From contig DIZP01000029.1 of the NCBI GenBank assembly GCA_002429375.1, positions 1-23,339 on the forward strand: a DNA stretch of 23,339 nucleotides, read 5' to 3'. The notes under the pieces were generated by a model that did not search any database, was not told the DNA's origin, and worked only from the letters and a program-made list of their open reading frames with translations. The position numbers were made by a program, and so were the translations under genes. The stretch's first letter is position 1; each line of letters opens with the position of its first letter. Below, piece by piece: positions 6,212-12,850 of the stretch. This stretch comes from a bacterium UBA6025. GTDB taxonomy: Bacteria; Patescibacteriota; Saccharimonadia; Saccharimonadales; Saccharimonadaceae.

Positions 6212-6589
6212 TTGACCGTTCCAATGCTTATTAAGACCATGTTGATGACGCTCGTAGCAATTATAGTTCTGAGTACGAGTCAGTTTTATCATGTGTCGGC
6301 TATGCCAAATCAGTCTGGTACGCGCGTCTCTGATCATGGGAGTTCAACCAGCTCTGAACAGCTTTGTTCGCCGTCCCATATAGGGACAATGGCGAAGGTC
6401 GAGAATCAGAATCAGCAAAAAGATATCAAAAAGCACGATAACAAAGACGATGAGCCTCAGCCACCGTATTATCTTCAGTTTACGTGTTCCACATATACGA
6501 CAACTTCGAGTCGCGATTATGTCTATACGCCTCTGGAGGACTCTATAAAAGTGCCGCTCTATCGGCTCTACAGTGTCGTCCGTAGATAA
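6212..6589 (+). CDS. secreted small protein, paralogue 2 of CsoR-linked pair, 125 aa
   Basis: Start is a TTG at 6212, chosen because AGGAGGGG (6197-6204) lies 7-9 nt upstream; the next ATG (6224) is too far from it. Residues 5-30 are a signal segment, followed by a Ser/His patch with DHG and one Cys (EQLCSPSHIG), a Lys/Asp-rich linker (about 68-88), then PPYYLQFTC and a basic C-terminus. It matches the order of the protein at 5501-5887 but with low identity outside PxxYYxQF. It is in an operon with the CsoR-type repressor, so a role in metal response is likely. Family not recognised. Confidence 0.68.
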   Translation: MTVPMLIKTMLMTLVAIIVLSTSQFYHVSAMPNQSGTRVSDHGSSTSSEQLCSPSHIGTMAKVENQNQQKDIKKHDNKDDEPQPPYYLQFTCSTYTTTSSRDYVYTPLEDSIKVPLYRLYSVVRR

Positions 6590-6594
6590 GCACC

Positions 6595-6610
6595 GTTGAG
6601 TATCCTCAAC
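6595..6610 (+). terminator. short hairpin after CsoR operon
   Basis: GTTGAG-TATC-CTCAAC, followed by AACCTTTAAT. The T-tail is poor, so it is a weak terminator or a leader element for the CHAP gene. Confidence 0.35.
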
Positions 6611-6633
6611 AACCTTTAATCTACGGAGAATCT

Positions 6634-6672
6634 ATGAATCAACTACCAGGTATGGCCATGGATCGGTCATGA
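6634..6672 (+). CDS. 12-aa leader ORF overlapping CHAP gene
   Basis: ATG at 6634 preceded by GGAG (6625-6628) with 5 nt spacing; it encodes MNQLPGMAMDRS and stops at TGA 6670-6672, which overlaps the ATG of the CHAP gene (ATGA). The CHAP gene start has no SD of its own. As with the 20-codon ORF at 5373-5435, this suggests coupled re-initiation. Confidence 0.5.
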   Translation: MNQLPGMAMDRS

Positions 6673-7820
6673 AACAAATAAAAACCTCCCCAAAAAAACC
6701 ACGAAGTAAATCTGTTACTAAGCTAATGATTGTTCTCTTAGCCGTTGTGATGGCGTCTGTGGCGCCCATTAGTATTGCAACCAAAGCCTTCGCTGATCAG
6801 TACGACGCGCGCATCAAGGCACTTCAAACTGAAATTAGTCAGTACCAAGCCCAAGCAGGGGCACTGCAAACCAAAGCAGTCAGTTTGCAAGATGCATTAA
6901 TTCGTCTTGCGAGTGAAAAAGCTGTCATCCAAGTTCAAATTGATCTTAACCAAGCAAAATATGATCAATTACAGCAACAAATCAATGAAACAACGGCGAA
7001 GATTAAAATCAACAAAGACGCGCTCGGTAATACTATCGCCGATCTTTATGTCGATGGCAAAATCTCACCACTGGAAATGATTGCCAGCAGCAAGAATATC
7101 AGTGACTACCTCGACAAACAAGAGTATCGTAATTCAGTCCGTGACCAGTTGGCCCAAACCATTAAAACTATCAAACAACTTAAAGCCCAGCTGGACGAAC
7201 AACAGACAGCAATCAACCGGACGTTGACTGATGGCAAAAACGCCCGGGAAGCGCTCACCAGCAAAGAAACCGAGCAACAAACACTGCTGACGCAAACCAA
7301 CGGCCAAGAAGCTGCCTACCAACAATTATCAACCGATAAACAAACCGAAGCCGATAAACTCGTCCAAGCGCAAATTGCGTCGAATATGAGCGCGGCACGG
7401 CGCGGCAATAGCCAAACTCTGGTGAGTGATGTTATCGGTGGCGGAGGTTATCCTAGCGCTTGGGCGAATGCGCCCCAAGATACGGTTATCGATAACTGGG
7501 CGTTATTCAATCGCGAATGTGTCAGTTACGTCGCCTGGAAGATAGCCTCAACCGGCAGGTTTGTGCCCTACTTCAACGGCCAAGGTAATGCCAATCAATG
7601 GGAATCGTATGTTGCGGGATATGGCATTAAATCGGGAACGACTCCCGTGGTCGGTTCGGCCGCGGTCTTGTACGGCGGTGCCTATGGGCACGTTATGTAC
7701 GTCGAAGCGGTGAGCGACGATAAAAGCCGAATTACCATCAGCGAGTATAACTATGGCTGGTCAGGCATGTATTCGAAACGTTCAATTTCAAGTGCCGGAT
7801 TAACATATCTCTATTTTTAA
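6669..7820 (+). CDS. secreted coiled-coil CHAP-domain peptidoglycan hydrolase, 383 aa
   Basis: A PcsB-like wall hydrolase that cuts peptide crosslinks or the glycan-peptide bond during growth or division. Residues 1-42 are an export signal (hydrophobic core about 19-38, ending AFA). Residues 43-245 are a long Gln/Lys/Ala-rich coiled coil, as in PcsB/CwlO N-domains. The CHAP domain (about 262-383) has the catalytic Cys284 in NRECVSYVAW, His341 in GHVMYVEAV and a third acidic/Asn position near 359-361 (SEYNYG). The start overlaps a 12-codon leader ORF. Saccharibacteria have similar proteins, where they may act on their own wall or a host's; this cannot be told apart here. Confidence 0.9.
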   Translation: MKQIKTSPKKPRSKSVTKLMIVLLAVVMASVAPISIATKAFADQYDARIKALQTEISQYQAQAGALQTKAVSLQDALIRLASEKAVIQVQIDLNQAKYDQLQQQINETTAKIKINKDALGNTIADLYVDGKISPLEMIASSKNISDYLDKQEYRNSVRDQLAQTIKTIKQLKAQLDEQQTAINRTLTDGKNAREALTSKETEQQTLLTQTNGQEAAYQQLSTDKQTEADKLVQAQIASNMSAARRGNSQTLVSDVIGGGGYPSAWANAPQDTVIDNWALFNRECVSYVAWKIASTGRFVPYFNGQGNANQWESYVAGYGIKSGTTPVVGSAAVLYGGAYGHVMYVEAVSDDKSRITISEYNYGWSGMYSKRSISSAGLTYLYF

Positions 7821-7876
7821 AAAATCAAGTAAAGCCTAGGTCTTCAAATTTATCGCACATTTTCAAGAGAGAGGGA

Positions 7877-7984
7877 TATAATTGGTTCCACATAAGGTCG
7901 ACGTGGCGTACCAAATAAAATTGCGACCTTCGGGTCGCTATTTTATTTGCTTTCGTCCGAGGAAGACCCGAAGCGCTGTCTTTA
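7877..7984 (+). ncRNA. tRNA-less copy C of tRNA-tail element, possible small RNA
   Basis: A TATAAT (7877-7882) is followed by GGTTCCA, then GGCGTACCA (7905-7912), which matches the 3' end of the tRNA-Leu genes, then a hairpin CCAAATAAA...TTTATTTG nearly identical to the one after tRNA-Leu(TAG), then a module ending CGAAGCGCTGTCTT (7971-7984) matching element A at 3438-3451. No tRNA body is present. CATAAGG (7891-7897) can pair with CTTTATG (7979-7985), enclosing the whole. It could be a tRNA deletion remnant or a short transcript of about 100 nt. Confidence 0.5.
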
Positions 7985-8016
7985 TGAGCCATCTTGTTGG
8001 CATTTTTGACAAAAGT

Positions 8017-8058
8017 AAAACCCCGTTCCGAAGGAGCAGGGCTCACTTCGGAACAGGG
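8017..8058 (-). terminator. intrinsic terminator of membrane protein gene
   Basis: On the minus strand CCCTGTTCCGAAG pairs with CTTCGGAACGGGG (one G-T pair) around a loop that itself contains GAG...CTC, followed by TTTTAC. It lies 19 bp after the stop at 8077. The loop is shared with the terminator at 11561-11605. Confidence 0.85.
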
Positions 8059-8076
8059 CTAGCTATGGACAGCTGA

Positions 8077-8466
8077 CTAGTCTTTCAGCAGGATTGAGAA
8101 CACGATGCCGCTGCCGAGTCCAACAAAGCATGCCGCAGCAAAACTGCCGAGGACAGCGCCGAAGTCGGTGCTCAAGTCAGTGCTCCAGCTGACCTGGGTC
8201 AACCAGGTTACCAGCAGTATGCTGACCAGGACATCAGCCCCAAACGTGCCGATCACTCCAACGAATTTGATGAAACTGGAGATATGGCGTCGTTTTTCTG
8301 CAAAGGTAGTAATGGCTGCCAGGGCCGCAATCAGGCCGATGACAATGACTGCCAACGCGCCGAGAGTAGCTCCGCTGTATCCGAAGGTACCATAGCTGTT
8401 GCCCCTTTCCTGGGCAACCGTCGAAATGGACAGGGCCTGCGCCGTAGCGCTTAGGGTAAGGGACAT
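8077..8466 (-). CDS. small membrane protein, 129 aa
   Basis: Family not recognised. The N-terminus looks like a weak signal segment (MSLTLSATAQALS), then three hydrophobic helices: about 35-53 (ALAVIVIGLIAALAAITTF), 67-89 and 105-126. A Lys/Arg pair lies in the loop (EKRRHISSF). No Cys and no catalytic motif. A clear promoter (TTGACA, 17 nt, TAGCAT) places the transcription start at the ATG, and an intrinsic terminator follows, so it is a single-gene unit. It resembles small pilin-operon-like membrane proteins (VirB2-like) in size and helix pattern, but I see no specific motif. Confidence 0.72.
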   Translation of the reverse strand: MSLTLSATAQALSISTVAQERGNSYGTFGYSGATLGALAVIVIGLIAALAAITTFAEKRRHISSFIKFVGVIGTFGADVLVSILLVTWLTQVSWSTDLSTDFGAVLGSFAAACFVGLGSGIVFSILLKD

Positions 8467-8472
8467 AGAGAT

Positions 8473-8501
8473 ATGCTAGCATAAAAAAGATATTTTGTCA
8501 A
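8473..8501 (-). promoter_or_regulatory. leaderless promoter with consensus -35
   Basis: On the minus strand TTGACA (8501-8496), 17-nt spacer, TAGCAT (8478-8473), then ATCTCT and ATG (8466). The perfect -35 confirms that the -10 to ATG gap of 6 nt is a real promoter arrangement. Confidence 0.75.
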
Positions 8502-8550
8502 CCACACAGACCTCTTTCTATACATGGCAAATTGACAAACTTGTTCGATT

Positions 8551-8579
8551 TTGACCTTGTATCCTATTTAACTTATACT
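8551..8579 (+). promoter_or_regulatory. promoter of pilin operon
   Basis: TTGACC (8551-8556), 17-nt spacer, TATACT (8574-8579). The ATG at 8590 is 10 nt downstream, so the leader is only about 4 nt and there is no SD. Confidence 0.7.
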
Positions 8580-8589
8580 TACAGCATCT

Positions 8590-9546
8590 ATGTGGGCAAA
8601 ACCAAAATCATCCGGCTTCACGATTGTCGAACTCCTGATCGTCATCGTAGTTATTGGTATACTAGCCGCCGTTACCATCGTGGCCTACAACGGCATACAG
8701 GGACGGGCCCAAGCAGCAGCCGTCTCATCGGCCCTGGAACAAACGACTAAGAAGCTGTCTTTATATATGGTCGACAACGCGGCTTATCCGCCCGACCTGG
8801 CCACCGCGGGCATCAATAACACCGGTGGCACTTCCTATCAGTACTCGGTCAATAATGCCGTCTCCCCCCAGACTTACTGCGTCACAGCGACCGATGGTTC
8901 AACCAGTTACAAGGCCAGCTCGGTGGCCCCAGCGCCGACTAGTGGTGGTTGTCCTGGACACGGAGTCGGGGGAGGCGGGGCAGTGACTAACCTAGCTATT
9001 AATCCCAGCGCGGCTACTAACGCCACATATTGGTCGAACAATATAGGCGGAACAACTCTAATTAGGGATTCGTTGACAACACGTCCAGGTTCGTTGTCGA
9101 GCGGTAGTATTGAGACAACATTCTCAGTAGGCAGTACCGCCTCGACCCAATTATGGGATGGGACGACGACGCCAGAAGTTCCAGTAACACCTGGTGATAT
9201 AATTACTATCTCAGCTTGGGTAAAATCGTCCGTCGCCGGCCGGATTTTACAAATAGGCGATAGATGGAGGGATAGCTCCAATGTCCAACTTAGCGTATCT
9301 AATGGACCCAATATCACTACCTCTACTAGTTGGACGCAAGTTAGTTTCACCGCTCAGACTCCAGTAGGTACGGCCTTCGATCACATATCTTTTTATTTCG
9401 CAGGCACAAGCGGTGATAGCTGGTGGCTCGATGATGTCATGGTAACAAAAGGCTCAACGGCCTATAACTACGCCGACGGAAACTCACCAAACTGGGTCTG
9501 GAACGGCACGCCCAATAACTCAACTTCAACTGGGCCCGCGCTATGA
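8590..9546 (+). CDS. type IV minor pilin with C-terminal CBM-like domain, 318 aa
   Basis: A prepilin processed by PilD-type peptidase after Gly9: SSG/FTIVELLIVIVVIGILAA, with the essential Glu at mature position 5 (Glu14). The N-terminal helix and short pilin body run to about residue 120 and contain a Cys pair (TYCVTA, GGCPGH). A Gly-rich joint (GHGVGGGGAV) leads to a jelly-roll domain (about 133-300) like carbohydrate-binding modules (NLAINPSA, VTPGDIITISAWVKSS, WTQVSFTAQTP, SGDSWWLDDVMVTKG). It probably caps a pilus and binds a surface glycan on a host or substratum. The stop overlaps the next pilin gene (ATGA). Domain class by pattern only. Confidence 0.87.
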   Translation: MWAKPKSSGFTIVELLIVIVVIGILAAVTIVAYNGIQGRAQAAAVSSALEQTTKKLSLYMVDNAAYPPDLATAGINNTGGTSYQYSVNNAVSPQTYCVTATDGSTSYKASSVAPAPTSGGCPGHGVGGGGAVTNLAINPSAATNATYWSNNIGGTTLIRDSLTTRPGSLSSGSIETTFSVGSTASTQLWDGTTTPEVPVTPGDIITISAWVKSSVAGRILQIGDRWRDSSNVQLSVSNGPNITTSTSWTQVSFTAQTPVGTAFDHISFYFAGTSGDSWWLDDVMVTKGSTAYNYADGNSPNWVWNGTPNNSTSTGPAL

Positions 9547-10565
9547 TAAAAAAGCCCCTTTCGTCCCGCGGCTTCACTATCGTCGAACTCCTAATTGTCA
9601 TTGTCGTTATCGGCATTTTGGCCGCCATAACCATCGTGGCCTACAACGGCATTCAGCAACGCGCAACTATCGCCTCATTAAACTCCGATTTGGATAATGC
9701 CTCTAAAACGATAAAACTATTCCAAGTCGACAATAGTGCGTTCCCTACTACTATCAATTGCGCAGTACCTGACAGCACAACCAATAAATGTGTCAAATCG
9801 AGTAATGGTACTACCTACCAATACATATCAACCATCGCTCCTCAACTATTCTGCTTAACCGCCACCAACAGCACTTATAGCTACAACATCGGCCAAGATG
9901 GCACGCCGCTTGCAGGCCCTTGTCCCATATTACGTTTTGATGCAGGTAATTCTATATCTTATCCGGGTACGGGTACTACGTGGACTGACGTAAGTGGCAA
10001 CGGCAACAATGGAAATCTTGTCAACGGTGTTGGTTTCAGTAGTGCGAACGGTGGATCGTTAAGTTTTAACGGCGTTAATAATAATGTTGATGCCGGTACA
10101 AATCCGATTTTTGATATTACTGGTCCGATGTCGCTTGATGCATGGGTAAAAACAACTCAAATAAGTTTTGGTGGCATCGTTACGAAATATAGTGCACCCG
10201 GTCTCGCGTATGGCTATGATTTATCCGTTTATAATAATAAAACCGCATTCAATATTAGATCCGGCGCTAACGGTTGGAACGCCACAGCGTTCAGTAATAC
10301 GGCTATTAACGATAATAACTGGCATTACGTTGTCGGTGTCTATAATGGCAGTAGTGTTATAGCTTATGACAACGCCGTAGCTGGTCCATCGTCACCGTGG
10401 TCTTTCGGGTCGAGCCCATCGAGCTCCTCTCTTCAAATTGGGTCACGAGGCGGTTCTGGGTATTTTGCTGGTCAAATCAGTAACGTTCGTATCTACAACA
10501 AGGCTCTATCCCAGTCCGATATCGATCAAAATTTCAATGCATCTAGAGGCCGATATGGTATATAG
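9543..10565 (+). CDS. type IV minor pilin with C-terminal LamG-like domain, 340 aa
   Basis: A second prepilin with the same leader (SSRG/FTIVELLIVIVVIGILAA, cleavage after Gly10, Glu15). The body has Cys residues (INCAVPDSTTNKC, LFCLTA) that likely form disulfides. From about residue 138 comes a concanavalin A-like/LamG domain: WTDVSGNGNNGNL, LSFNGVNNNVDAG, MSLDAWVKT, NNWHYVVGVYNGSSV, IGSRGGSGYFAGQISNVRIYNKALS. Such domains bind sugars or glycoproteins. Translationally coupled to the upstream pilin by a 4-bp overlap. The two paralogues share their 5' DNA strongly and then diverge into different binding domains. Confidence 0.88.
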   Translation: MIKKPLSSRGFTIVELLIVIVVIGILAAITIVAYNGIQQRATIASLNSDLDNASKTIKLFQVDNSAFPTTINCAVPDSTTNKCVKSSNGTTYQYISTIAPQLFCLTATNSTYSYNIGQDGTPLAGPCPILRFDAGNSISYPGTGTTWTDVSGNGNNGNLVNGVGFSSANGGSLSFNGVNNNVDAGTNPIFDITGPMSLDAWVKTTQISFGGIVTKYSAPGLAYGYDLSVYNNKTAFNIRSGANGWNATAFSNTAINDNNWHYVVGVYNGSSVIAYDNAVAGPSSPWSFGSSPSSSSLQIGSRGGSGYFAGQISNVRIYNKALSQSDIDQNFNASRGRYGI

Positions 10566-10623
10566 GGGTTCAAAATATTCTCGCGGTTTCATGATTGTCG
10601 AACTGCTAATCGTCATTGTCTAG
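10555..10623 (+). pseudogene. truncated third pilin start, 22 codons
   Basis: ATG at 10555 overlaps the end of the LamG pilin gene. It encodes MVYRGSKYSRGFMIVELLIV plus IV and stops at TAG 10621-10623, exactly where its siblings continue with VIGILAA. The prepilin leader, cleavage Gly11 and Glu16 are intact, but the rest is gone. It is a deletion remnant or a 5' cassette left by recombination among pilin genes. Confidence 0.75.
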
Positions 10624-10631
10624 AAGAAATT

Positions 10632-10694
10632 AAAAAAAGTAAGCCCCGCCTTCACGGAGCTTACTGTTGTAGTTGCTCGACATGACGGCGGGGC
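10632..10694 (-). terminator. terminator with competing stem after gam-like gene
   Basis: Minus strand: GTAAGCTCCG-tgaagg-CGGGGCTTAC followed by seven Ts. An alternative 8-bp stem pairs GCCCCGCC (10694-10687) with GGCGGGGC (10650-10643), sharing the 3' arm, so the two folds exclude each other. The 5' partner begins just after the stop codon at 10696. Confidence 0.7.
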
Positions 10695-10695
10695 G

Positions 10696-11235
10696 CTAGT
10701 CGGTTCGATCTAGGGTTGTGCGGAGAGGGTGCAGGCGACGGATACGCTCGATACCAAGCGTGGGCAGCTTGATGGTCAAGTTCTCCGGCTGGTCGAGGTG
10801 TATCCCAGGAGCTTTTTTGACAAACTCCGGGTTCTTCTTCAACGCATCCTTGAGGAGCGTGCGCTTACCGAGCTTGGTGAAAACCTTGAGTTTTCCCATC
10901 CGCTTGATATAGAGCATGGCACGGGCTTCGTCGTCAACGATCAGCGATGCGATCGCAAACTTCGCACTCAGCGTGCCACCGCGCAAGACAACCATCTTGC
11001 CTTTGCCCTCGGTGAGGAAAGTGCGATGCAAACTGTAGATACTGGTGATACGGTCGACCAGTTCCTCGCGAACGGTCGTCAGAGCATCAACTCTGGGTCC
11101 GAACTTGTCAAGAACTGCTTTGATCTCTCGGTCCTTGGCCAGCTCGTTTTCTGCCAGCCGCGATTCGGTTTTGGACAGGTCGTCAAGCAGCGACTGAAGC
11201 ATATCAATCGCCTCAGCTTGTGGCACAGCGGTCAT
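10696..11235 (-). CDS. Mu Gam-like host-nuclease-inhibitor family protein, 179 aa
   Basis: Resembles phage Mu Gam, which binds linear double-stranded DNA ends and shields them from RecBCD-type exonucleases; bacterial Ku is related. Visible pattern: an N-terminal coiled coil (about 10-70) with LAENELAKDREIKAVLDKFGPRVDALTTVREEL, then GKGKMVVLRGGTLSAKF, the beta-strand entry typical of the family, and a basic helical end (LKDALKKNPEFVKKAPG). The SD GAGAGGTGAG precedes the ATG. It is not within a recognisable prophage, so it may be a domesticated end-protection factor. Assignment is by pattern recall and needs a profile search. Confidence 0.72.
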   Translation of the reverse strand: MTAVPQAEAIDMLQSLLDDLSKTESRLAENELAKDREIKAVLDKFGPRVDALTTVREELVDRITSIYSLHRTFLTEGKGKMVVLRGGTLSAKFAIASLIVDDEARAMLYIKRMGKLKVFTKLGKRTLLKDALKKNPEFVKKAPGIHLDQPENLTIKLPTLGIERIRRLHPLRTTLDRTD

Positions 11236-11283
11236 TACTCACCTCTCTAATTTGGAAAGATCTCTAGAACACTAGCTGTCTAT

Positions 11284-11294
11284 ATTATATTATA
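11284..11294 (-). promoter_or_regulatory. AT-rich promoter region of gam-like gene
   Basis: Two overlapping TATAAT hexamers on the minus strand lie 49-59 nt upstream of the ATG at 11235, in a short AT-rich gap. No clear -35. Confidence 0.35.
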
Positions 11295-11303
11295 ATTTTG
11301 TAT

Positions 11304-11522
11304 TTATTTCTTAGGTCTGACAGTTCCGCCAAATTTCACTACGGCTTCGCGTATCGTCCGTATGTCATCTACGCTCAGCTCGGTCTGATTCTCAACCGAG
11401 TTAACTACTTTTAAAAATTCTTTGGCCGCTTCGGGATTAACGTTGGGGTCTGGGATAAGTTCTGCCTGTATTGGCACCTCTGAATGTCCTGATGTTTCTT
11501 CGAAAAATTCACTTCTAACCAT
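11304..11522 (-). CDS. hypothetical protein, 72 aa
   Basis: Not recognised. A small acidic, soluble protein: MVRSEFFEETSGHSEVPIQA, then a predicted helical second half (PEAAKEFLKVVNSV, VDDIRTIREAVVKFGG) and a basic end VRPKK. A TATAAT lies 6 nt upstream of the ATG, supporting both the gene and its leaderless start. It is transcribed in the same direction as the gam-like gene 68 bp downstream. Confidence 0.6.
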   Translation of the reverse strand: MVRSEFFEETSGHSEVPIQAELIPDPNVNPEAAKEFLKVVNSVENQTELSVDDIRTIREAVVKFGGTVRPKK

Positions 11523-11528
11523 TACCTA

Positions 11529-11534
11529 ATTATA
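11529..11534 (-). promoter_or_regulatory. consensus -10 box, leaderless arrangement
   Basis: TATAAT, then TAGGTA, then ATG (11522). No SD is possible with this spacing. No clear -35. Confidence 0.6.
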
Positions 11535-11560
11535 CCATTGGACTGTGGTGGGGTAGAAGA

Positions 11561-11605
11561 AAAGCCCGCACCGAGAAGGAGCGGACTCAACTTCTTGGAG
11601 CGGGC
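11561..11605 (-). terminator. intrinsic terminator of 114-aa gene
   Basis: Minus strand GCCCGCTCCAAGAAG pairs with CTTCTCGGTGCGGGC (two mismatches), then TTTTC. The loop carries GAG-TCCG-CTC, matching the loop of the terminator at 8017-8058. It starts 4 bp after the stop at 11610. Confidence 0.85.
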
Positions 11606-11609
11606 TGGA

Positions 11610-11954
11610 TCAGGCGACGTAAAAGTGGGCCCAGATCAACCGTTGGTTATCCGCGGACACGTCGATAACGCGCAGGTCCAGTTGGCTAATCGTCAATTGC
11701 TTCGGTTCGAAGCTCTTTCGGATTAGGTCGGCGATGGCTTTGGTTAGCACCGGGCTGAGCCAGTGACTGTCCTCGTAGTCGTCATCCATCCGCTGGGTCA
11801 GCTCGACCGTCACGATTGCGCCGAAGACCTCGCCCGGCCCGACCTGTTGCTTTTGTTTGGCCAGGCGGCGGACCGTCCACCAGACCATCAGAGGGCTGGC
11901 CAGGCGTGGCACGTCTTCTTGGTTGGAGAGTAGTTCGATTGGATCCCATTTCAT
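11610..11954 (-). CDS. hypothetical protein, 114 aa
   Basis: Not recognised. Starts MKWDPIELLSNQEDVPRLAS; contains WWTVRRLAKQKQQ, an acidic DDDYEDSHWL patch and a C-terminal beta-rich part ending RLIWAHFYVA. No signal or membrane segment. It is a single-gene unit, with a clear promoter about 100 nt upstream and its own terminator. The SD before the ATG is weak. Codon use is GC-rich like the resident genes. Confidence 0.65.
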   Translation of the reverse strand: MKWDPIELLSNQEDVPRLASPLMVWWTVRRLAKQKQQVGPGEVFGAIVTVELTQRMDDDYEDSHWLSPVLTKAIADLIRKSFEPKQLTISQLDLRVIDVSADNQRLIWAHFYVA

Positions 11955-12052
11955 GTTATCGACTCATCCGTCCTGTCAATTTTATCGTGGGTCGATCCCA
12001 CAACGGTGCGACTTGTGTTAAAAGCGCCGGAGCGCGTATCAAGCTTGATAAT

Positions 12053-12081
12053 ATTATGGCTTGAATCTGCCAAAAAGTCAA
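12053..12081 (-). promoter_or_regulatory. sigma70-type promoter of 114-aa gene
   Basis: Minus strand TTGACT (12081-12076), 17-nt spacer, CATAAT (12058-12053). Expected start near 12046, leaving a leader of about 90 nt before the ATG at 11954. The leader contains ATCAAGCTTGAT, a perfect palindrome, directly after the -10. Confidence 0.7.
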
Positions 12082-12231
12082 CCGAGTTGAAATGTTTAAA
12101 TAACCAAAGCTACGTTGGCGAACCGACCTAGACTTGGTTAGTTGCCCGGGATTATATCGCGTCGGGCGGCGCGTCTTGCTTATTACCTCCGTTGATGGAA
12201 ATCCTGGATAGGGAAGTGGCGCTCGCTTCGG

Positions 12232-12618
12232 TCAGTCGCCGTAGCTGGCTGTGTAGACGTACTCGGGGGCGACCAAATCGAAGCCCGTGCCTTTTGGTAC
12301 CGACACGATCTTGATGACGTGGTTGGGTACCACCGCCTGACCGTCCCGGTGAGGGCTGTCAAAGCAGAACAGGACCGTTGCCAGTACCCGTCCGGCTTTG
12401 TTGTAGCAAGTGGAGGACGGCACCAGGTAGCCGTTCATCGGCACGCCTTCGATGAAGACTTCCACCCTCTCGTCGCTGAGCGGCTGGCGCCTGATGTTCA
12501 GTCCCAAGGCCGGGTAGGCCCGCTGCATCTGCTCCTTGTCGAGGGCGACCGCCAATTGGGTCTGGTTGACGTCAATCGAGTCGACCATTGTCTCGTCCTG
12601 GAGCTCAAGAGTACTCAC
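12232..12618 (-). CDS. hypothetical protein, 128 aa (GTG start)
   Basis: Not recognised. The frame is open to 12678, but that ATG lies on the -10 box of the promoter and cannot be in the message. I choose the GTG at 12618, preceded by AAGAAGGA. The protein begins VSTLELQDETMVDS and has LNIRRQPLSDERVEVFIEGV, one Cys at STCYN, another at LFCFDSPHRDG, and ends VAPEYVYTASYGD. It looks soluble and beta-rich. Single-gene unit, GC-rich codons. Confidence 0.65.
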   Translation of the reverse strand: MSTLELQDETMVDSIDVNQTQLAVALDKEQMQRAYPALGLNIRRQPLSDERVEVFIEGVPMNGYLVPSSTCYNKAGRVLATVLFCFDSPHRDGQAVVPNHVIKIVSVPKGTGFDLVAPEYVYTASYGD

Positions 12619-12677
12619 GAATCCTTCTTTCCTGAACAGTGTTTTCTTATTAGACGGATGAATAATAAGCTGCCTCA

Positions 12678-12706
12678 TTTATACCATTTTAAGACCTGTC
12701 GGTCAA
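12678..12706 (-). promoter_or_regulatory. sigma70-type promoter of 128-aa gene
   Basis: Minus strand TTGACC (12706-12701), 17-nt spacer, TATAAA (12683-12678). Expected start near 12671, giving a leader of about 53 nt to the GTG. This decides against the longer ORF. Confidence 0.75.
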
Positions 12707-12719
12707 ACCCAGGCTGCAA

Positions 12720-12850
12720 AGGTCCGTCCTTTGTAACAAATCCTAAGCGACCCGACTGAGTATTGCGGCCTTGATACCTACGCTATGGTGGCGATGTATC
12801 AAAAACTTCAGCAGATAGAGTAAGGAAATAATATTACGTAGGTCCGTCCT
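12720..12850. repeat. 11-bp direct repeat, 120 bp apart
   Basis: AGGTCCGTCCT at 12720-12730 and 12840-12850. It lies at the left edge of the AT-rich island and could be a footprint of integration or a binding site. No third copy was seen at the right edge. Confidence 0.45.

Noticed and set aside
8532..8750. Plus-strand frame upstream of the first pilin
   Set aside because: It overlaps the pilin promoter and the start of the pilin gene in another frame.
12785..12823. 12-codon ORF MVAMYQKLQQIE in the left margin of the island
   Set aside because: No SD, no -10 at 6 nt, and nothing starting after its stop, unlike the two accepted leader ORFs.
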